Notes under the pieces: model-generated
Seen by the model: the letters and a program-made list of their open reading frames with translations, nothing else
Told to the model about the DNA's origin: nothing
Databases searched by the model: none
Assembly: GCF_035083965.1 (NCBI RefSeq)
Contig: NC_089723.1
Location: 22,981,193-23,045,192, forward strand
DNA: 64,000 nucleotides
Reading direction: 5' to 3'
From: Branchiostoma lanceolatum
Taxonomy: Eukaryota > Chordata > Leptocardii > Amphioxiformes > Branchiostomatidae
Shown here: piece by piece, positions 11,211 to 22,689 of the stretch
How the letters are laid out: every line of letters begins with the position of its first letter
Numbering within the stretch: position 1 is the stretch's first letter
Program-made: the position numbers and the translations under genes

Positions 11211-11719
11211 CTGTTCTGCTACTGTCTTTTTGGCGTTGAGAGTTTCCACCCTGTCCATCATCTCGACCAGGCGGCCACGGCGCGTCTCGAGCTCCCCCAT
11301 CACGTTCTTCAGACGACGCTTGTTGTCACGGAGATCCATCTTGGACAAGTCATTTACTGCAGCATGAAGTAAAGTAAGATTCACATAACGGTAACACAAG
11401 CATATTGAGGAAGGCACAAAGTATATACATGAATAAAGATACCGGAGCAAACAGAAATGAACTTCAAAATTTCTACACGAGATCCATTTACTATCTACTT
11501 ACAGATAGTACAAGCACATGTACAAGAATTAGAAGGTCGCGATAGAACCACGAACGGTGCTTTTCTATACACGATATCTTATCACTAATTCATAGTATGT
11601 TGCTATGGTAAATCAGCACATAATACTCTATCTTAGCCTGACAGAGTATACAAACACTAAGACATCTAATTGATTGCTAATGATAAAAAAGGATTCCTGG
11701 ACTCACCGTAGAGGACCAT
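11211..11719 (-). CDS. R-SNARE-like short coiled-coil protein, paralog 2 (divergent)
   Basis: Exon 1 (11719-11707) encodes MVLY plus one base before a GTGAGT donor. Exon 2 (11356-11211) follows a CTGCAG acceptor and encodes VNDLSKMDLRDNKRRLKNV, then LETRRGRLVEMMDRVETL and NAKKTVAEQ, ending in phase 0 at GTAAGA. The arrangement is identical to paralogs 1 and 3-5: a 13-base coding exon 1 in most copies and a phase-1 first junction. It keeps the arginine at the position equivalent to the SNARE zero layer and the D-R-x-E-x-L spacing. Sequence divergence is much higher than between paralogs 3-5, so this is an older duplicate. The last exon was not found. Function unknown; the coiled-coil prediction is from heptad spacing by eye. 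Confidence 0.68.
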
Positions 11720-11804
11720 GGTTGCTTTCGCTCTTCGAATGTCAGTTTCAGACCGTCGTTTGTGCCCGTATGTTTTCTGTTTGGTAATTTGTCTGCTTTT
11801 GCCG

Positions 11805-11812
11805 TATTTATA
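11805..11812 (-). promoter_or_regulatory. TATA box of paralog 2
   Basis: TATAAATA on the minus strand lies about 85 bases upstream of the exon 1 ATG at 11719. The same octamer or a close variant precedes paralogs 3, 4 and 5. Confidence 0.55.
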
Positions 11813-11819
11813 GGATTAT

Positions 11820-14000
11820 TGGGTTGTGGTGGTGTCATCATCAGAGGCGTAGGTTATGGAAAATCACATGGTATGTTATGTTTAATGACGTCATTAATTC
11901 TATGTTAAAAACAGGGCGTGCCAATGACCTTGAACAGACATGTTAATTGGATCAACTACCTTTTGCCGTTGTTTTGACTTGTAGAAATTAAATTGCAATA
12001 TGTTTTGGACGAACATTTCTTTAAAGACTGTCTGGATATTATACATGAACTCACTTAACTTTCTAAATTGTGTGAAGTACTCAACGGAGTGTCAACGAAT
12101 GTGAACATTCCTGTGAAAGTCATGATTCAGCGTCAGCAACCAAAAATGCAGTAGGCTGTCATAAGCCATCAACTACGCACGGTTATACGTGACTCAGGTC
12201 TTGAAATAACATCTGGCATTCACGTTTAAAAGATATGCGCAAGACTGTTTCAATGGACAAACCTTCATTTCAAGTTTTCAACAGACATACATATACGTTT
12301 AGCTTACCATCTACGATAAAGTTTAATCCATGCGAAACAATTACATCGAGTTGTTTACAATAACAATTCTAACATACTTTTATGTCTTTTGTTGATAAAG
12401 AATACATTTGGTAGAAAAGTAAACTTGTGAATATGATTACCATCATTTACAAATCACGAGTAGTATACGCTACGATAATTGCTATCATTAGAAACTAATG
12501 ATAATCGCATAAAATTGACAAGGTTACAACAGTAGTACTTTTGTAAATATAGGAATCTCATGAGAAGATTTGTCACAGGAGTGTCCATTGGTCACGTTGA
12601 GTACGTGAGTCCTCTGGCCATGGGCGTGTCACATGGCGGAAGGACACAGATGTTAATCACATCTCGCACGTACTCCAGATGTGTATCATGTGTTATGATG
12701 TCAAAGGTTTGTCTTCAGGACCAGGACAGAAATTTGTTTGTTGGGACGGACAAACATTTCACCCCATCCGTACAACAAATCTGACGTTTGTGACTTAATA
12801 CTGAGAATTTTCGTAAGCATATTATGACAGAAATCGATAACATTTGCGCCCAAAACAATGAGAGTTACGGGGAAAAAATTACGATATACGCTGAAAAGAG
12901 TTATTCAATGTTACCGTGTTTCGAGTGAAACTAAGATTAGACGGACAAAGTTGATTCCCCAAACCCCCTTGTTTTAACGGCCAAATTGTAGCATTGGTCT
13001 TTTTATCTGCCAGTCCCGGTTTAAACAGGGATACAGAAACATGCCTTATGTGCTGCACCCGGTTATAACCGGGATAGGGTATTCCCCAGAAGAAAACAGC
13101 TTTGGGTGCGTGTAGCGCTCGAAGCCCGGAAGTTAGGGGAGTTAGGGCCGCCGACTGTTTCGCGGGTTTTGTGAGAGAGGTCAGGGGTCAAACATTTTTA
13201 ATTTTTACTTGCCTAAAAAACCCGTCAGCTTAAGGGTTAAGACAAATCAATTGGATAAGAACACCGATATTACTTCCGGGCGTTTTTAGTAACATGCATC
13301 ACTCTTGTTCATCATTACAAGAACGAACTGGCAGAGCAAGTTAATATTGGTTGAGATGTAACTGAAGAAAGCCAGTTAAGATGTCAAGGTCACTGACTCA
13401 CCATCCTCGTGTCTAGATACCGCTGATGTGTTAATCATGTGAAGATTCTTCCTATTGTAAGACAACACCGTAAGAACGGCTACTGTCTTTTGGGTGGTGG
13501 CAGGGCATGTTTACATGGATATGTCTAACCTTCATCAACATGTGCATTTTTACTAGACGACGATCGCTTTACGACCGTACAGCGACCAAAATTGAATTTG
13601 GTAGCCCTTGATTTCATAACTGCATGCACAATGTTAAATAATGAATTGAAAGAAAACAAAACAATCAAAACGTAAACAGATTGGTTCTTTATGTATGAAG
13701 TTTGTTGAGTGATCTGACAAATCTTTGGTCGGTCAGCAGTCACAGAGCGGTAACAGCCTCCAGTGTGAAGGGGGTTTTAGTCACTTGTAATGGATATAGA
13801 GATGGCTATTTTCAGCAAAGCCCCGTGTGCTACATCGATGGACAACATAATCACCATTACGTCATGGACCTTGACTAGCCCATTCTTGTTATTTCCGAGA
13901 AGGATTCTGTGTTTTCAATATTTTCAATTCCTCTGAGGACACATGTCCTGTTTGCACGGACACGCCGTCTAATCATAGAAACGCTCCACCCAAACCGGAA
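11820..14000. other. Gene-free stretch upstream of paralogs 2 and 3
   Basis: No supported gene. Positions 12585-12670 match, on the opposite strand, part of 20100-20190 (shared GAGTACGTG, ATGGGCGTGTCA and GAAGGACACGAT-like blocks), which is evidence of an older duplication. Positions 13020-13090 hold short self-complementary motifs around CCCGGTTTAAAC and CCGGTTATAACCGG. From about 13840 the sequence becomes the promoter region conserved among paralogs 3-5. Confidence 0.5.
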
Positions 14001-14016
14001 GGCTGGGTCTATAAAT
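13840..14016 (+). promoter_or_regulatory. Conserved promoter region and TATA box of paralog 3
   Basis: The motif GTTATTTCCGAGAAGG, a CAATATTTTCAATTCC block, then AACCGGAAGGCTGGGTCTAT leading into TATAAAT (14010-14016) recurs before paralog 5 at 20669-20854. In inverted form it precedes paralog 4 at 19651-19860. TATA lies about 135 bases from the ATG. The strict conservation of spacing suggests that the three genes share control. Confidence 0.7.
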
Positions 14017-14147
14017 TGGACGCAAACCGTCTTGGAAAGAAAACAGTCACACCGAAAGCTGCTAGACGAAGAAGAATCAACCAGTTAAGAAGAAAGTCTA
14101 ATTTGGAGGGATCGTTCTTTGCAATTGATTAACTGAAGTTCGGAAAG

Positions 14148-15293
14148 ATGGGTCCACTAAGTAAGTACTTTGCTTTGCTTCAGTAAAACGTACTCCATAA
14201 TAAGTTGAGCGTTGTCTTACTGCAGTAGATAGTGACTAATTTAAGCATTTTCAATGTTTTGAAGATTGTTTGCGTTCCATGGCATTGTACGTTGCAATGC
14301 ATCAAGCTCAAGCAACAGAACTGAAGACCAAAGATACGTCTAAACTTTATTCTGCTTGGGTAAAACGTTACCAGATGCCAACCTGTTTTTCCGACTTGTA
14401 ACATTCTGACTGAAAACAAGATTGAATCCGAAAGCCCAACCTTTTTACAGTTGTAAAATTTCAATTCAATAAATAAAAGAAAATAGCAAAGATTGACTGT
14501 ACGTCCTTTAAAACTCCAGGCGTAAATGTTGCGAGGCAGCTGCTCCAACGTCAGATGCACGTCCTGCGATCTGTGTCAAGTGACGTCAAAGCGAGGGAGG
14601 AGCGACTGCAGTGTATGCAGGACAAAGTGGAGACCCTGGAGATCAGAAGGATGCTGCAGGATAGCCGCATGGTAAGGACTACTTTTAAAAACACGTATTG
14701 TTAAATGCAGACCGGTGCGAAGGCGAAGTGAGAAGTTTTCGCCTTGCATTCGGTAGGTCGTGAGTTCGTTCACGGACCGAGTCATACAAAATCGCACATA
14801 CTGCTTTCCCTGCTTAGCACCAAGTATTTGAGGTAAATGTTTGGTAATTTAACATACACTCCACTACCAGTGGAATATTCCCCTGCTTTAATGATTAGCC
14901 TAATTTGTTTGGCCCAAAGGCCATTAAACCGGAGTTGGGCACCGACTGATGCATCATCTGTTGCGGTTTAGACGTGAAACTTAACAGGAAATTGCTTACG
15001 TGGTCTTGCAACAATTTTCCTAAAAAATAAAAACTTATTGAAAGCTTAAAGATATGGAACTGTTTTGTAAATTGACAGGAAGTCTGTAAGCATGGCAGAT
15101 TTATTTGAAGCATCCCAAGCATCCCGTTGTCGTCTAAAGCACCAAAAGGTAATCTGCTAACAACATGTCTTCTGTTTCTGCTGTATTCGACTACAGACCC
15201 ACAGACAGCCCACCACTCGACGTGCCGCTGAGCGTCATCAATGACAGCTGTATCATCACGGACACGTCTAAAGATAGCACCGAGGCATCATGA
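14148..15293 (+). CDS. R-SNARE-like short coiled-coil protein, paralog 3
   Basis: Exon 1 (14148-14160) encodes MGPL plus one base. Exon 2 (14520-14671) restores S and encodes VNVARQLLQRQMHVLRSV, then KAREERLQCMQDKVETL and EIRRMLQDSRM, ending in phase 0 at GTAAGG. REERLQCMQDKVETL matches synaptobrevin RDQKLSELDDRADAL residue class by residue class, including the zero-layer R (family sequence from memory). A third exon starts after a strong TTTCTG-rich acceptor at 15197. In the phased frame it adds 15 residues (THRQPTTRRAAERHQ) and stops at 15244. In the neighbouring frame it would give an acidic tail through VPLSVINDSCIITDTSKDS to a stop at 15293. The total is therefore about 70 residues by strict phase. 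No membrane anchor. AATAAA lies at 15784-15789. Confidence 0.72.
14705..14830 (+). repeat. tRNA-like (SINE-type) sequence in intron 2, present in all three close paralogs
   Basis: The stretch with GTGAGTTCGTTCACGGACC resembles a pol III B box, and equivalent stretches sit in intron 2 of paralogs 4 (18930-18980, opposite strand) and 5 (21485-21575). The insertion therefore predates the duplication. The A box is weak, so the assignment as a tRNA-derived SINE is tentative. Confidence 0.45.
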
Positions 15294-18200
15294 TCCACGT
15301 ATTGTGGATGATGAGGGTCATTCCACATGTAAAAATGGATGGGAAGAATGGAGGTGGTTCATTGGATAGAATTCATAACCATCCAGCTTCTTTGCCCTTT
15401 TTTTATCACCGTAGTTTGATCTCGCCATTAAGACATTCCACGGTTTCATATTCTTATGTCTCCAAATCATTTAGCAATTCGCATGCAAGCATATAATTAA
15501 TGTTTAGCATGTTTAGGTGATCTACTTACCTATACATACCTATACCTATACATGATCAGTTTATATTCTATCATGCTTTTATGGTGTATAGAAAATCTAT
15601 ACGTGAGTTAGACATTTGATGTACATTGATGTACGAGGTAACAGGACAAGGTACGAGTAGCCCTGATGTTTAGATAAGTTGCTTAGGGAAAATGCTAACA
15701 ATGGAATGTAGTTGATCATGTAGGGACTTAGAAATTAGTGTAGAATTTCTAAATCAACATGTATGTATTCAAGATAAAATTCAAATAAAGAAGAATTCAA
15801 AAAAACTGTCTGTCTGTCCCTAGTCTGTTTTTATTAACAGTGACACCAATTTATTCTTACTAACGAGGAGGAATTTTTGTGATCAGAAATGACCAAATCG
15901 GTCGCTGCAAACAAACCTTTTTTCGGGTTGTAGGATGGCTTAAAGGTATTTTGTCATTTTTTTCATGACGTATATTCCAAACTGGAGCAAAAATTCGTTG
16001 GCAAGAAGAGAAGACTAGCATATTGACAACATGTTTTCTTTATTCATTTCATGTATATTTTTTTGCCATCGACAATAAATCGACAGTTGCAGCCCCTTGC
16101 GTTCAACATATTTGAATAAGTGGGAAACATTTTGATTGGTAGATATCTTGATAATGTGTCTGTTAGGCCTCTTCTAAACTTCCTGGTCCGTTCGTGTGTT
16201 GGGTCACCGAATGTCAATAAACAAAAATATGAGACCATGTTGTTGCTCTCTTAACCCTCCGTAAGACAAATATTTGTAGGGCGAATAGATTTGTCACAAT
16301 CCATCAGTGTGCCTAGTTAGCGGGTAGAGCACAAGAACTCCACTCACTCATTTCAGTAACCGTGTGGAATGCTAACATAGATCTATAAAGCGGAGCCCCC
16401 TAGGCACCAACCATTAAGTCATGTGTAACCATCACTATAAACACGCTTACGATTTTAATGTGGTAACCACCGCCCACAGAGACTCAACCTTGACAATTTA
16501 ATAATGCATCCGCAATGTCTCAATGCCAAAGAGTGAACCACCCTTACTTTATAAAACTTTTACGATACCCGTGATGTCAGGACTGGATGGGCTAGCCTCC
16601 TTAGCAGGCTCTACGAGACTGGCTTTGGGGGCTTATAATGTGCTTTTTTGTCTGATGGCACAACGGCTCTAACACAGGAGTGCCGGAGTTAGCTGATAGG
16701 AAACAGACTGCTACGGTTTTGAACTGATATACCATCTGAAAAATACTCATATCTAAAGCCCCGAAAAAAGCCCCATTCGTGGAGTCTGCTAAGAAGGCTA
16801 TTAAGGTAGACTACACTGCACTCGTATATCACTATCAGCTCAAGACCTCAAATGATAGATATCAGTTAAGTAGTCAACGATAATGCACAGTCAATACAAA
16901 GTACACTGGCTAGTTTGCCGTATATATACACAGATTTGTTAAGAAAGCATGGTCTCTTATACCAATTAAAAGAGATGACCAAGTTTACAATTTGGAACCT
17001 CAAAGGAAACGTGTCTTTCAGAACAACCTTTATCTGCCTCGAGCTCATCTAAGTTTCACTTTAAATCACAATAAATTTGAATATTTCTGTACAATGGTAT
17101 GTTGTCCTGTCTTCCTTTCAGCATACTCATATCATGCCGAAGATGACGTCAAAATATACATCTGGAGGACGTAATGCACATGTACAAAACTCATCAGTGT
17201 TCTTTGGCTATGATATGCCCATATGGGCATGGAACTTTTTTGTTTTGTTTGTTCTATGTTGGCATCCCACACTTCTGCTTACTGGACACAATGATGGATT
17301 ATGACAAAGCTATCCGCTCTCCAAATATCAATCTTACGGAAGATTAAGAGGGCAGCTACACGGTCTCATAATTCTTGATCATTCACGTTCTGGGACAAAA
17401 AACCCGAACCAACCAGCAAGCGTCAAAGAGGCTTAACAAACAGGTCATCAAGATATTGATCAATCAACAAGATTCCCCTTTATTCAAATATGTTTAATGC
17501 TTTGAACAGAAACTGCTGTATCTTTTATATGGATTTCATAGTGATGACTTTTTATAAGATTGCAGGCAAATATATATAAAGTGAATAACAAAAAAAGTCA
17601 GCAATATAATCTACTACTCCTGTCAACAAATCCTAGCTCTCACTTTGAAAAACAACTGAACATAGGCCTATCATAAAAAAAAGAACTAGATACCTTTCAA
17701 CTATCCTACAATCCAAAAAAGGTCGTTTACAGGGATAGACTTGGTAACTTCTGATCACAAAGTTTAGTAAAAAGAAGATGGCGTCATTGTAAATAAAAAT
17801 AAACTAGGGACGGACAGACCGCTTTCAAAATTCTTCTTTAATTTGATTTTGTCCTGAATAAATACAATGTTGATTTAGAAACTCTATCCTAATTATTGAA
17901 TCGTCCTAGTCGACAAGTTCTCCATGATAGACTACGTTCCATTAAAATCATTTCCTTAGCAACGTACGTACATATAGCTTTTCACATAATCAGATTAATA
18001 GCACTTAACAAAAGTTTGATACAATTAGATATATCTTTGAACATCAGGACTACTTGTACCTCACCGTGTTATCTTATACATCAATGTATATCACATATCT
18101 AAAACACGTATAGATTATTTTATACATCATAAACGTATAATGATTCATGAGCGGATCAAGAATAGACAAGAACATACTAAACAGAAGTTGTATGCTTCTC

Positions 18201-18409
18201 AGTTGCATGCAAATTGCATTCTATATAATTTGGAGAAATGATTACATTAGAAAATGAAATAGTGGAATGTCTTGATGACGAGATCAAACTACGGGGATAA
18301 GAAAAGGGTAAAGAGGCTGGATGGTTGTGAATTCTATCCGATGAACCACCTCCGTTCTCTAGATTTCTTTTTACACGTGGAATGACCCTCATCATCCACT
18401 ATACGTGGA
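15294..18409. other. Centre of a large inverted duplication between paralogs 3 and 4
   Basis: Sequence downstream of paralog 3 (for example the stretch around 15810-15950) recurs in reverse orientation downstream of paralog 4 (17690-17815). Corresponding landmarks add to roughly the same sum, placing the symmetry centre near 16830. The middle holds a MITE-like element (16588-16808). No supported coding sequence lies between the two genes. Confidence 0.65.
16588..16808. mobile_element. MITE-like element with TAGCCTYCTTAGCAG termini
   Basis: The left end reads TAGCCTCCTTAGCAGGCTCT. The right end, reverse complemented, reads TAGCCTTCTTAGCAGACTCC. Both are followed by a purine-flanked GGGGCTT block. 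A partial relative of the left end lies near 60600. The inside has no coding capacity, so this is a non-autonomous DNA transposon. Confidence 0.6.
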
Positions 18410-19545
18410 TCATGATGCCTCGGTGCTATCTTTAGACGTGTCCGTGATGATATAGCTGTCATTGATGACGCTCAGCGGCACGTCGAGTGCTGGGCTGTCT
18501 GTTGGTCTGTAGACAAACGCAGCAGAAACAGAAGACATGTTATTAACAAAGAGCTGGCTGGCGCCTTGGATGACAACGTACAGTTGGACAGCTTCAAATG
18601 AATGTCCCACGCTTACAGACCCTTGCCATTGTACAGAACAGTCCTTGATCTTTCGATAAGCTTCTTTACTTTTGATACAATAAAAGGAAGCGAAACAAAC
18701 TGTTACAGGACAACGTGAACACTTTCCTGTTTAGTTTTGATGTAAGCAAGAATGTTTAAGTTTTTCCAGCACCATATTAGGGATATCGATAGAGTAGTGG
18801 CAAACTCCGGTTCAATGCCATTGGGCCACACAAAGTTAATTTGAGATATCATTACAGCAGGGTAGTAGTGTGAGTTCTGCAATACTCTGTCCCGAATGCT
18901 GAGTGCAAAGCAGATATGTATCATTTCAAAAGGCTATGCCGGGTATCGAACTCACAACCGGACATTGCACCGGTCTGGAAGTTAGGTTTTGGCAGTACTT
19001 ACCATGCGGCTATCCTGCAGCCTCCTTCTGATCTCCAGGGTCTCCACTTTGTCCTGCATACACTGCAGTCGCTCCTCCCTCCCTTTGACGTCACTTGACA
19101 CAGATCTCAGGACGTGCATCTGACGCTGGAGCAGCTGCCTTGCAACATTTACGCCTGGAGTTTCAAAGGACAAATGATATTATATTTTACACTCTTATTA
19201 AAAGCTAAGTTTTTTTTGGATTCAGCCTTTTTTTAGTCAGCTTGGTATAAGTCAGAAACAAGATAAACGCCATGGTTTAGGTAAACTAGATCGATTTTAC
19301 TTTTACTTAACAGAGGTTGGTACCTGGCAACTGTTTCTGCCCTTAGGCTGACGGATTAACTTAAATCTAAAGTTAAAGCAATCATGAAACGACGGAGTAT
19401 TTTTAATGCAATTGAATGTGCAATGCATTGAGAAAACCTATCTAAAACCTTGAAAAGGCTCAAATCTGTCATTACGGACTAGCAGAACGCTCAACATAGT
19501 TTGTTTCAATGAAGCAAGGTAAAAGTACTTACTTAGTGGGCCCAT
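18410..19545 (-). CDS. R-SNARE-like short coiled-coil protein, paralog 4
   Basis: Exon 1 (19545-19533) encodes MGPL plus one base. Exon 2 (19154-19003) encodes SVNVARQLLQRQMHVLRSV, then KGREERLQCMQDKVETL and EIRRRLQDSRM, nearly identical to paralogs 3 and 5. Exon 3 begins at 18506 after a CTACAG acceptor. The phased frame gives TNRQPSTRRAAERHQ and a stop at 18459, while the alternative frame gives an acidic tail ending at 18410. The gene is the mirror image of paralog 3 about a point near 16830. Expected to be cytosolic, because there is no signal or membrane segment. The SNARE relationship is inferred from the spacing R-E-E-R-L-x3-D-K-x-E-x-L. Confidence 0.72.
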
Positions 19546-19650
19546 TCTTCTGAACTTTTTCTTCAAATTACGATTTCTTCTTTACTGGTTGGCTCTTCTT
19601 CACCTATCAGCTTTAGGTTGTGACTATTTGCTGTTAGAGACGATCCTCAT

Positions 19651-19860
19651 ATTTATATAACGTTACCCAGCCTTCCGGGTTATGTGGAGAGTTTCTATGA
19701 TTAGACTGGATGGTGACGCAAATATGACGTAAATATGACGTTTGTCCTCGGAGGAATTGAAAATATTGAAAAACACATAAGCCTTCTCGGAAATACCTGG
19801 GATGGTCTAGTCAAGGCCCATAACATGATATCGTTTATGTTGTCCATCAATGTAGCACAC
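19651..19860 (-). promoter_or_regulatory. Conserved promoter region and TATA box of paralog 4
   Basis: On the minus strand, AACCCGGAAGGCTGGGTAAC leads into TATATAAATA at 19657-19648, and further upstream lie the same blocks seen before paralogs 3 and 5. TATA is about 105 bases from the ATG. Confidence 0.65.
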
Positions 19861-20660
19861 AGCCTTGTTAAAAATAGCCCTATCTCTCGTACCCATTACA
19901 AGCAAAGGACTAAGTGTACTACTTGAAACTTAAAACAATGGCAAATGGGCCTTTGGAAACAAATGCAATATTTATTTGTGTGGTCAAAGTTTCAGTTGAA
20001 CCCACGGTAACTTTGAATTACTTCAATGTCATGTCGTCCTGTCTTCCTTTCAGCATACTCGTGCCAACGATGACGTAACACCATATGATACACATCCGGG
20101 GCACGTGACTTACATATACATTACTCATCAGTGTCCTTCAACTATATGACACGCCCATCACCAGAGTCCCCACGTACTCCGTGTGAAACCGTTGTTACAG
20201 ATAACCGACCATGGCCTGCTGACCTTCTCCAAACCATGGTTGGGAGTAAATCGTGAACAAGGTCATGTGTGATTGTGACTTGGTCGGCGAGGATGCACCA
20301 GCAGACTGTGAATTTTGACAAATAAAACTCGGGAAAGTCGTATGCTTCTTTGATATGACCAAAAGAGCGAACTTGAGCTAGATTAGGCATCGGATTCCAG
20401 GCTACTCCCATCCCAGCGCCGGCCTTGGTTAGGAGTGTCGGGAGCAAAGTTTGGCACGGTCTTGAATGTGTGACAGGGCTTGACCAATAGACACTTTCAA
20501 ACATACTGTTATTACTCTTTCACCTTATTGATATCGAAAATACGCAATTATCATTTTCTGATGATAGCTTTGATTATGGGTGCAAGTGATGGCGATCACA
20601 TTTACAATTTCGATTTTCTACCAGGTAGTTTATCATTTCTGCAAATAACATATAACATGT
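19861..20660. other. Stretch between divergent promoters of paralogs 4 and 5
   Basis: No supported gene. Positions 20100-20190 share blocks with 12585-12670 on the opposite strand. Positions 20400-20490 end with ATGTGTGACAGGGCTTGA, like the termini of the elements at 51567-52315 and 57336-57645, so a related element fragment may lie here. Confidence 0.45.
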
Positions 20661-20668
20661 GCTGCATT

Positions 20669-20854
20669 GATGGACAACATAAACAACAATATGTCATGGA
20701 ACTGGTCCATCCTTGTTATTTCCGAGAAGGCTTCTGTGTTTTTCAATATTTTCAATTCCACTGAGACCCACGTCATATTTACGTCATATTGCGTCACATT
20801 CCCGTCTAATCATAGAAGCGACCAACCCAAACCGGAAGGCTGGGTCTATAAATA
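20669..20854 (+). promoter_or_regulatory. Conserved promoter region and TATA box of paralog 5
   Basis: CCTTGTTATTTCCGAGAAGG, a CAATATTTTCAATTCC block, AACCGGAAGGCTGGGTC and TATAAATA (20847-20854) occur in the same order and nearly the same spacing as in paralog 3. Confidence 0.7.
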
Positions 20855-20978
20855 TGAAAATCGTCTCTGACAGCAAACAGTCACAACCGAAAGCTGATAG
20901 GTGAAGAAAAAACAGTCAGGAAAGAAGAAATTGTAATTTGGAGGAATCTTAGTAATTGATTATCTGAAGTTCAGGAAG

Positions 20979-22147
20979 ATGGGTCCACTAAGTGAGTACT
21001 TTTACTTTGCTTCATTGAGACATTTTAATCTCTGCGTTCTCTTAGCGTAGGCGATAGTGACAGATTTGAGCTTTTTCATGTTTGGAGACGTTTGCCGCAT
21101 TGTACATTGCAGTGCATCAAAGATTCTCCGTAGCTTCGTGTATTAACTTTATTCTATTAGGCTTGAAAACGTTGTAAGATGACAACCTCGATTCCAGACT
21201 TGTACCAATCTTTCAGGAAAGCTCACAGTTTTTTTCACTATTGAAAATACCACATCAAAATAAATGATACTGTAACATTGACAGTACGTCCTTTGAATCT
21301 CCAGGCGTAAATGTTGCCAGGCAGCTGCTCCAACGTCAGATGCACGTCCTGAGATCTGTGTCAAGTGATGTCAAAGGGAGGGAGGAGCGACTGCAGTGTA
21401 TGCAGGACAAAGTGGAGACCCTGGAGATCAGAAGGAGGCTGCAGGATAGCCGCATGGTAAGGAATACTCAGACCTGTATTCTTATATGGAGACCGGTACG
21501 ATGGCGAAGTGAGTAGAGTTATCTACTTGCATTCGATAAATCGTGTGTTCGATCACCGACCGAGTCATACGAAGACTTTAAAAGTGGTGCGTAGTTACAC
21601 CGTGCTCTCTCTGCTTAGCACTCAGCATTTCGGATAACTTGAAGCATAGTAGTTGAAAATGCACTTCACTATCAGTGCTGTAGTGATTGCAAAATGTTTC
21701 TGCGGCCCAAGGGCTATTGAACTGGAGTTGGTGCAGTGAAGATGTTGAACGTACCAGGAAAGTGTTTACGTTGTCCTGCAACACTTTGTTTCAAATTTAT
21801 GGGAACACATTGAAAGATCTAAAACTATTGTGTTAAATGACAAGGAGTCTGTAAGCGTAGGACATTCATTTGGAGCATGCAGCCTAAGTAGACTTCACGT
21901 TGACGTCCAAAGCCGCAGCCACCAGTAACTCTAAGTCTAACGAGGCAATAATGCCAATAACATGTCTTCTGTTTCTGCTGTGTTTGTCTACAGACCCACA
22001 GACAGCCCACCACTCGACGTGCCGCTGAGCGTCATCAATGACAGCTGTATCATCACGGACACGTCTAAAGATAGCATCGTCGAGTCATCATTGATCCATA
22101 TGTCTTCTGATGAGGGTCATCCCACTTGTAAAAACGAACTGAGGTGA
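20979..22147 (+). CDS. R-SNARE-like short coiled-coil protein, paralog 5
   Basis: Exon 1 (20979-20991) encodes MGPL plus one base and ends at GTGAGT. Exon 2 (21305-21456) encodes SVNVARQLLQRQMHVLRSV, then KGREERLQCMQDKVETL and EIRRRLQDSRM, identical in these blocks to paralog 4. Exon 3 starts at 21994. In strict phase it ends at 22041 with the same 15-residue tail as paralog 3. In the alternative frame it is longer than in the other copies and stops at 22147. AATAAA is at 22672-22677. It is a direct duplicate of the paralog 3 unit, including its promoter. No membrane anchor or signal peptide. Confidence 0.72.
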
Positions 22148-22689
22148 TGCAGACCACCAGATCGAATTTACATCCCGTTTCTTAATTAAGCTTCTCCCTT
22201 GTCTTATCACCGAAGTATGATCTCGTCATTAAGACATTCCATTGTTTCATTTTCATATGTAATTATTTATCAAAACAATCTTTGTTTGTCCTTGTCGTAG
22301 CAGCATGCGATTTGTTTGGGCCATGTTCAGTTGATAAGTTTATTCTATACTTCTATGCATTAGCTAGTTTATGATTCTTTCATGATGTTTGAAATAACAT
22401 ATACGGAATCTTTTGTTGTATATTGATGTATGAGATAACAGAGCAATGTACGTGTATATTTAAGGTTTTCCTCGTGTAATGAAAAGATGACTCATCAAAC
22501 ATGACTCGTCAACTTGTCAAGTACTACTAATTTAGTCATGAAAAATCTGTAAAAGTTGCCATGAAAATTTACAAAGGAATATAGTCAATCAAGGGAGACT
22601 TATAAGCATATAACCAACTTAAAAATTAGTGCCTATTTCAACTTTGTATGTATTCAAGAAAAATGAAATCTAATAAAGAAGAATTTTGA

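Noticed and set aside
14180-14560. 126-codon minus-strand frame
   Set aside because: It lies in intron 1 and overlaps exon 2 of paralog 3 on the opposite strand, with no exon-like signals.
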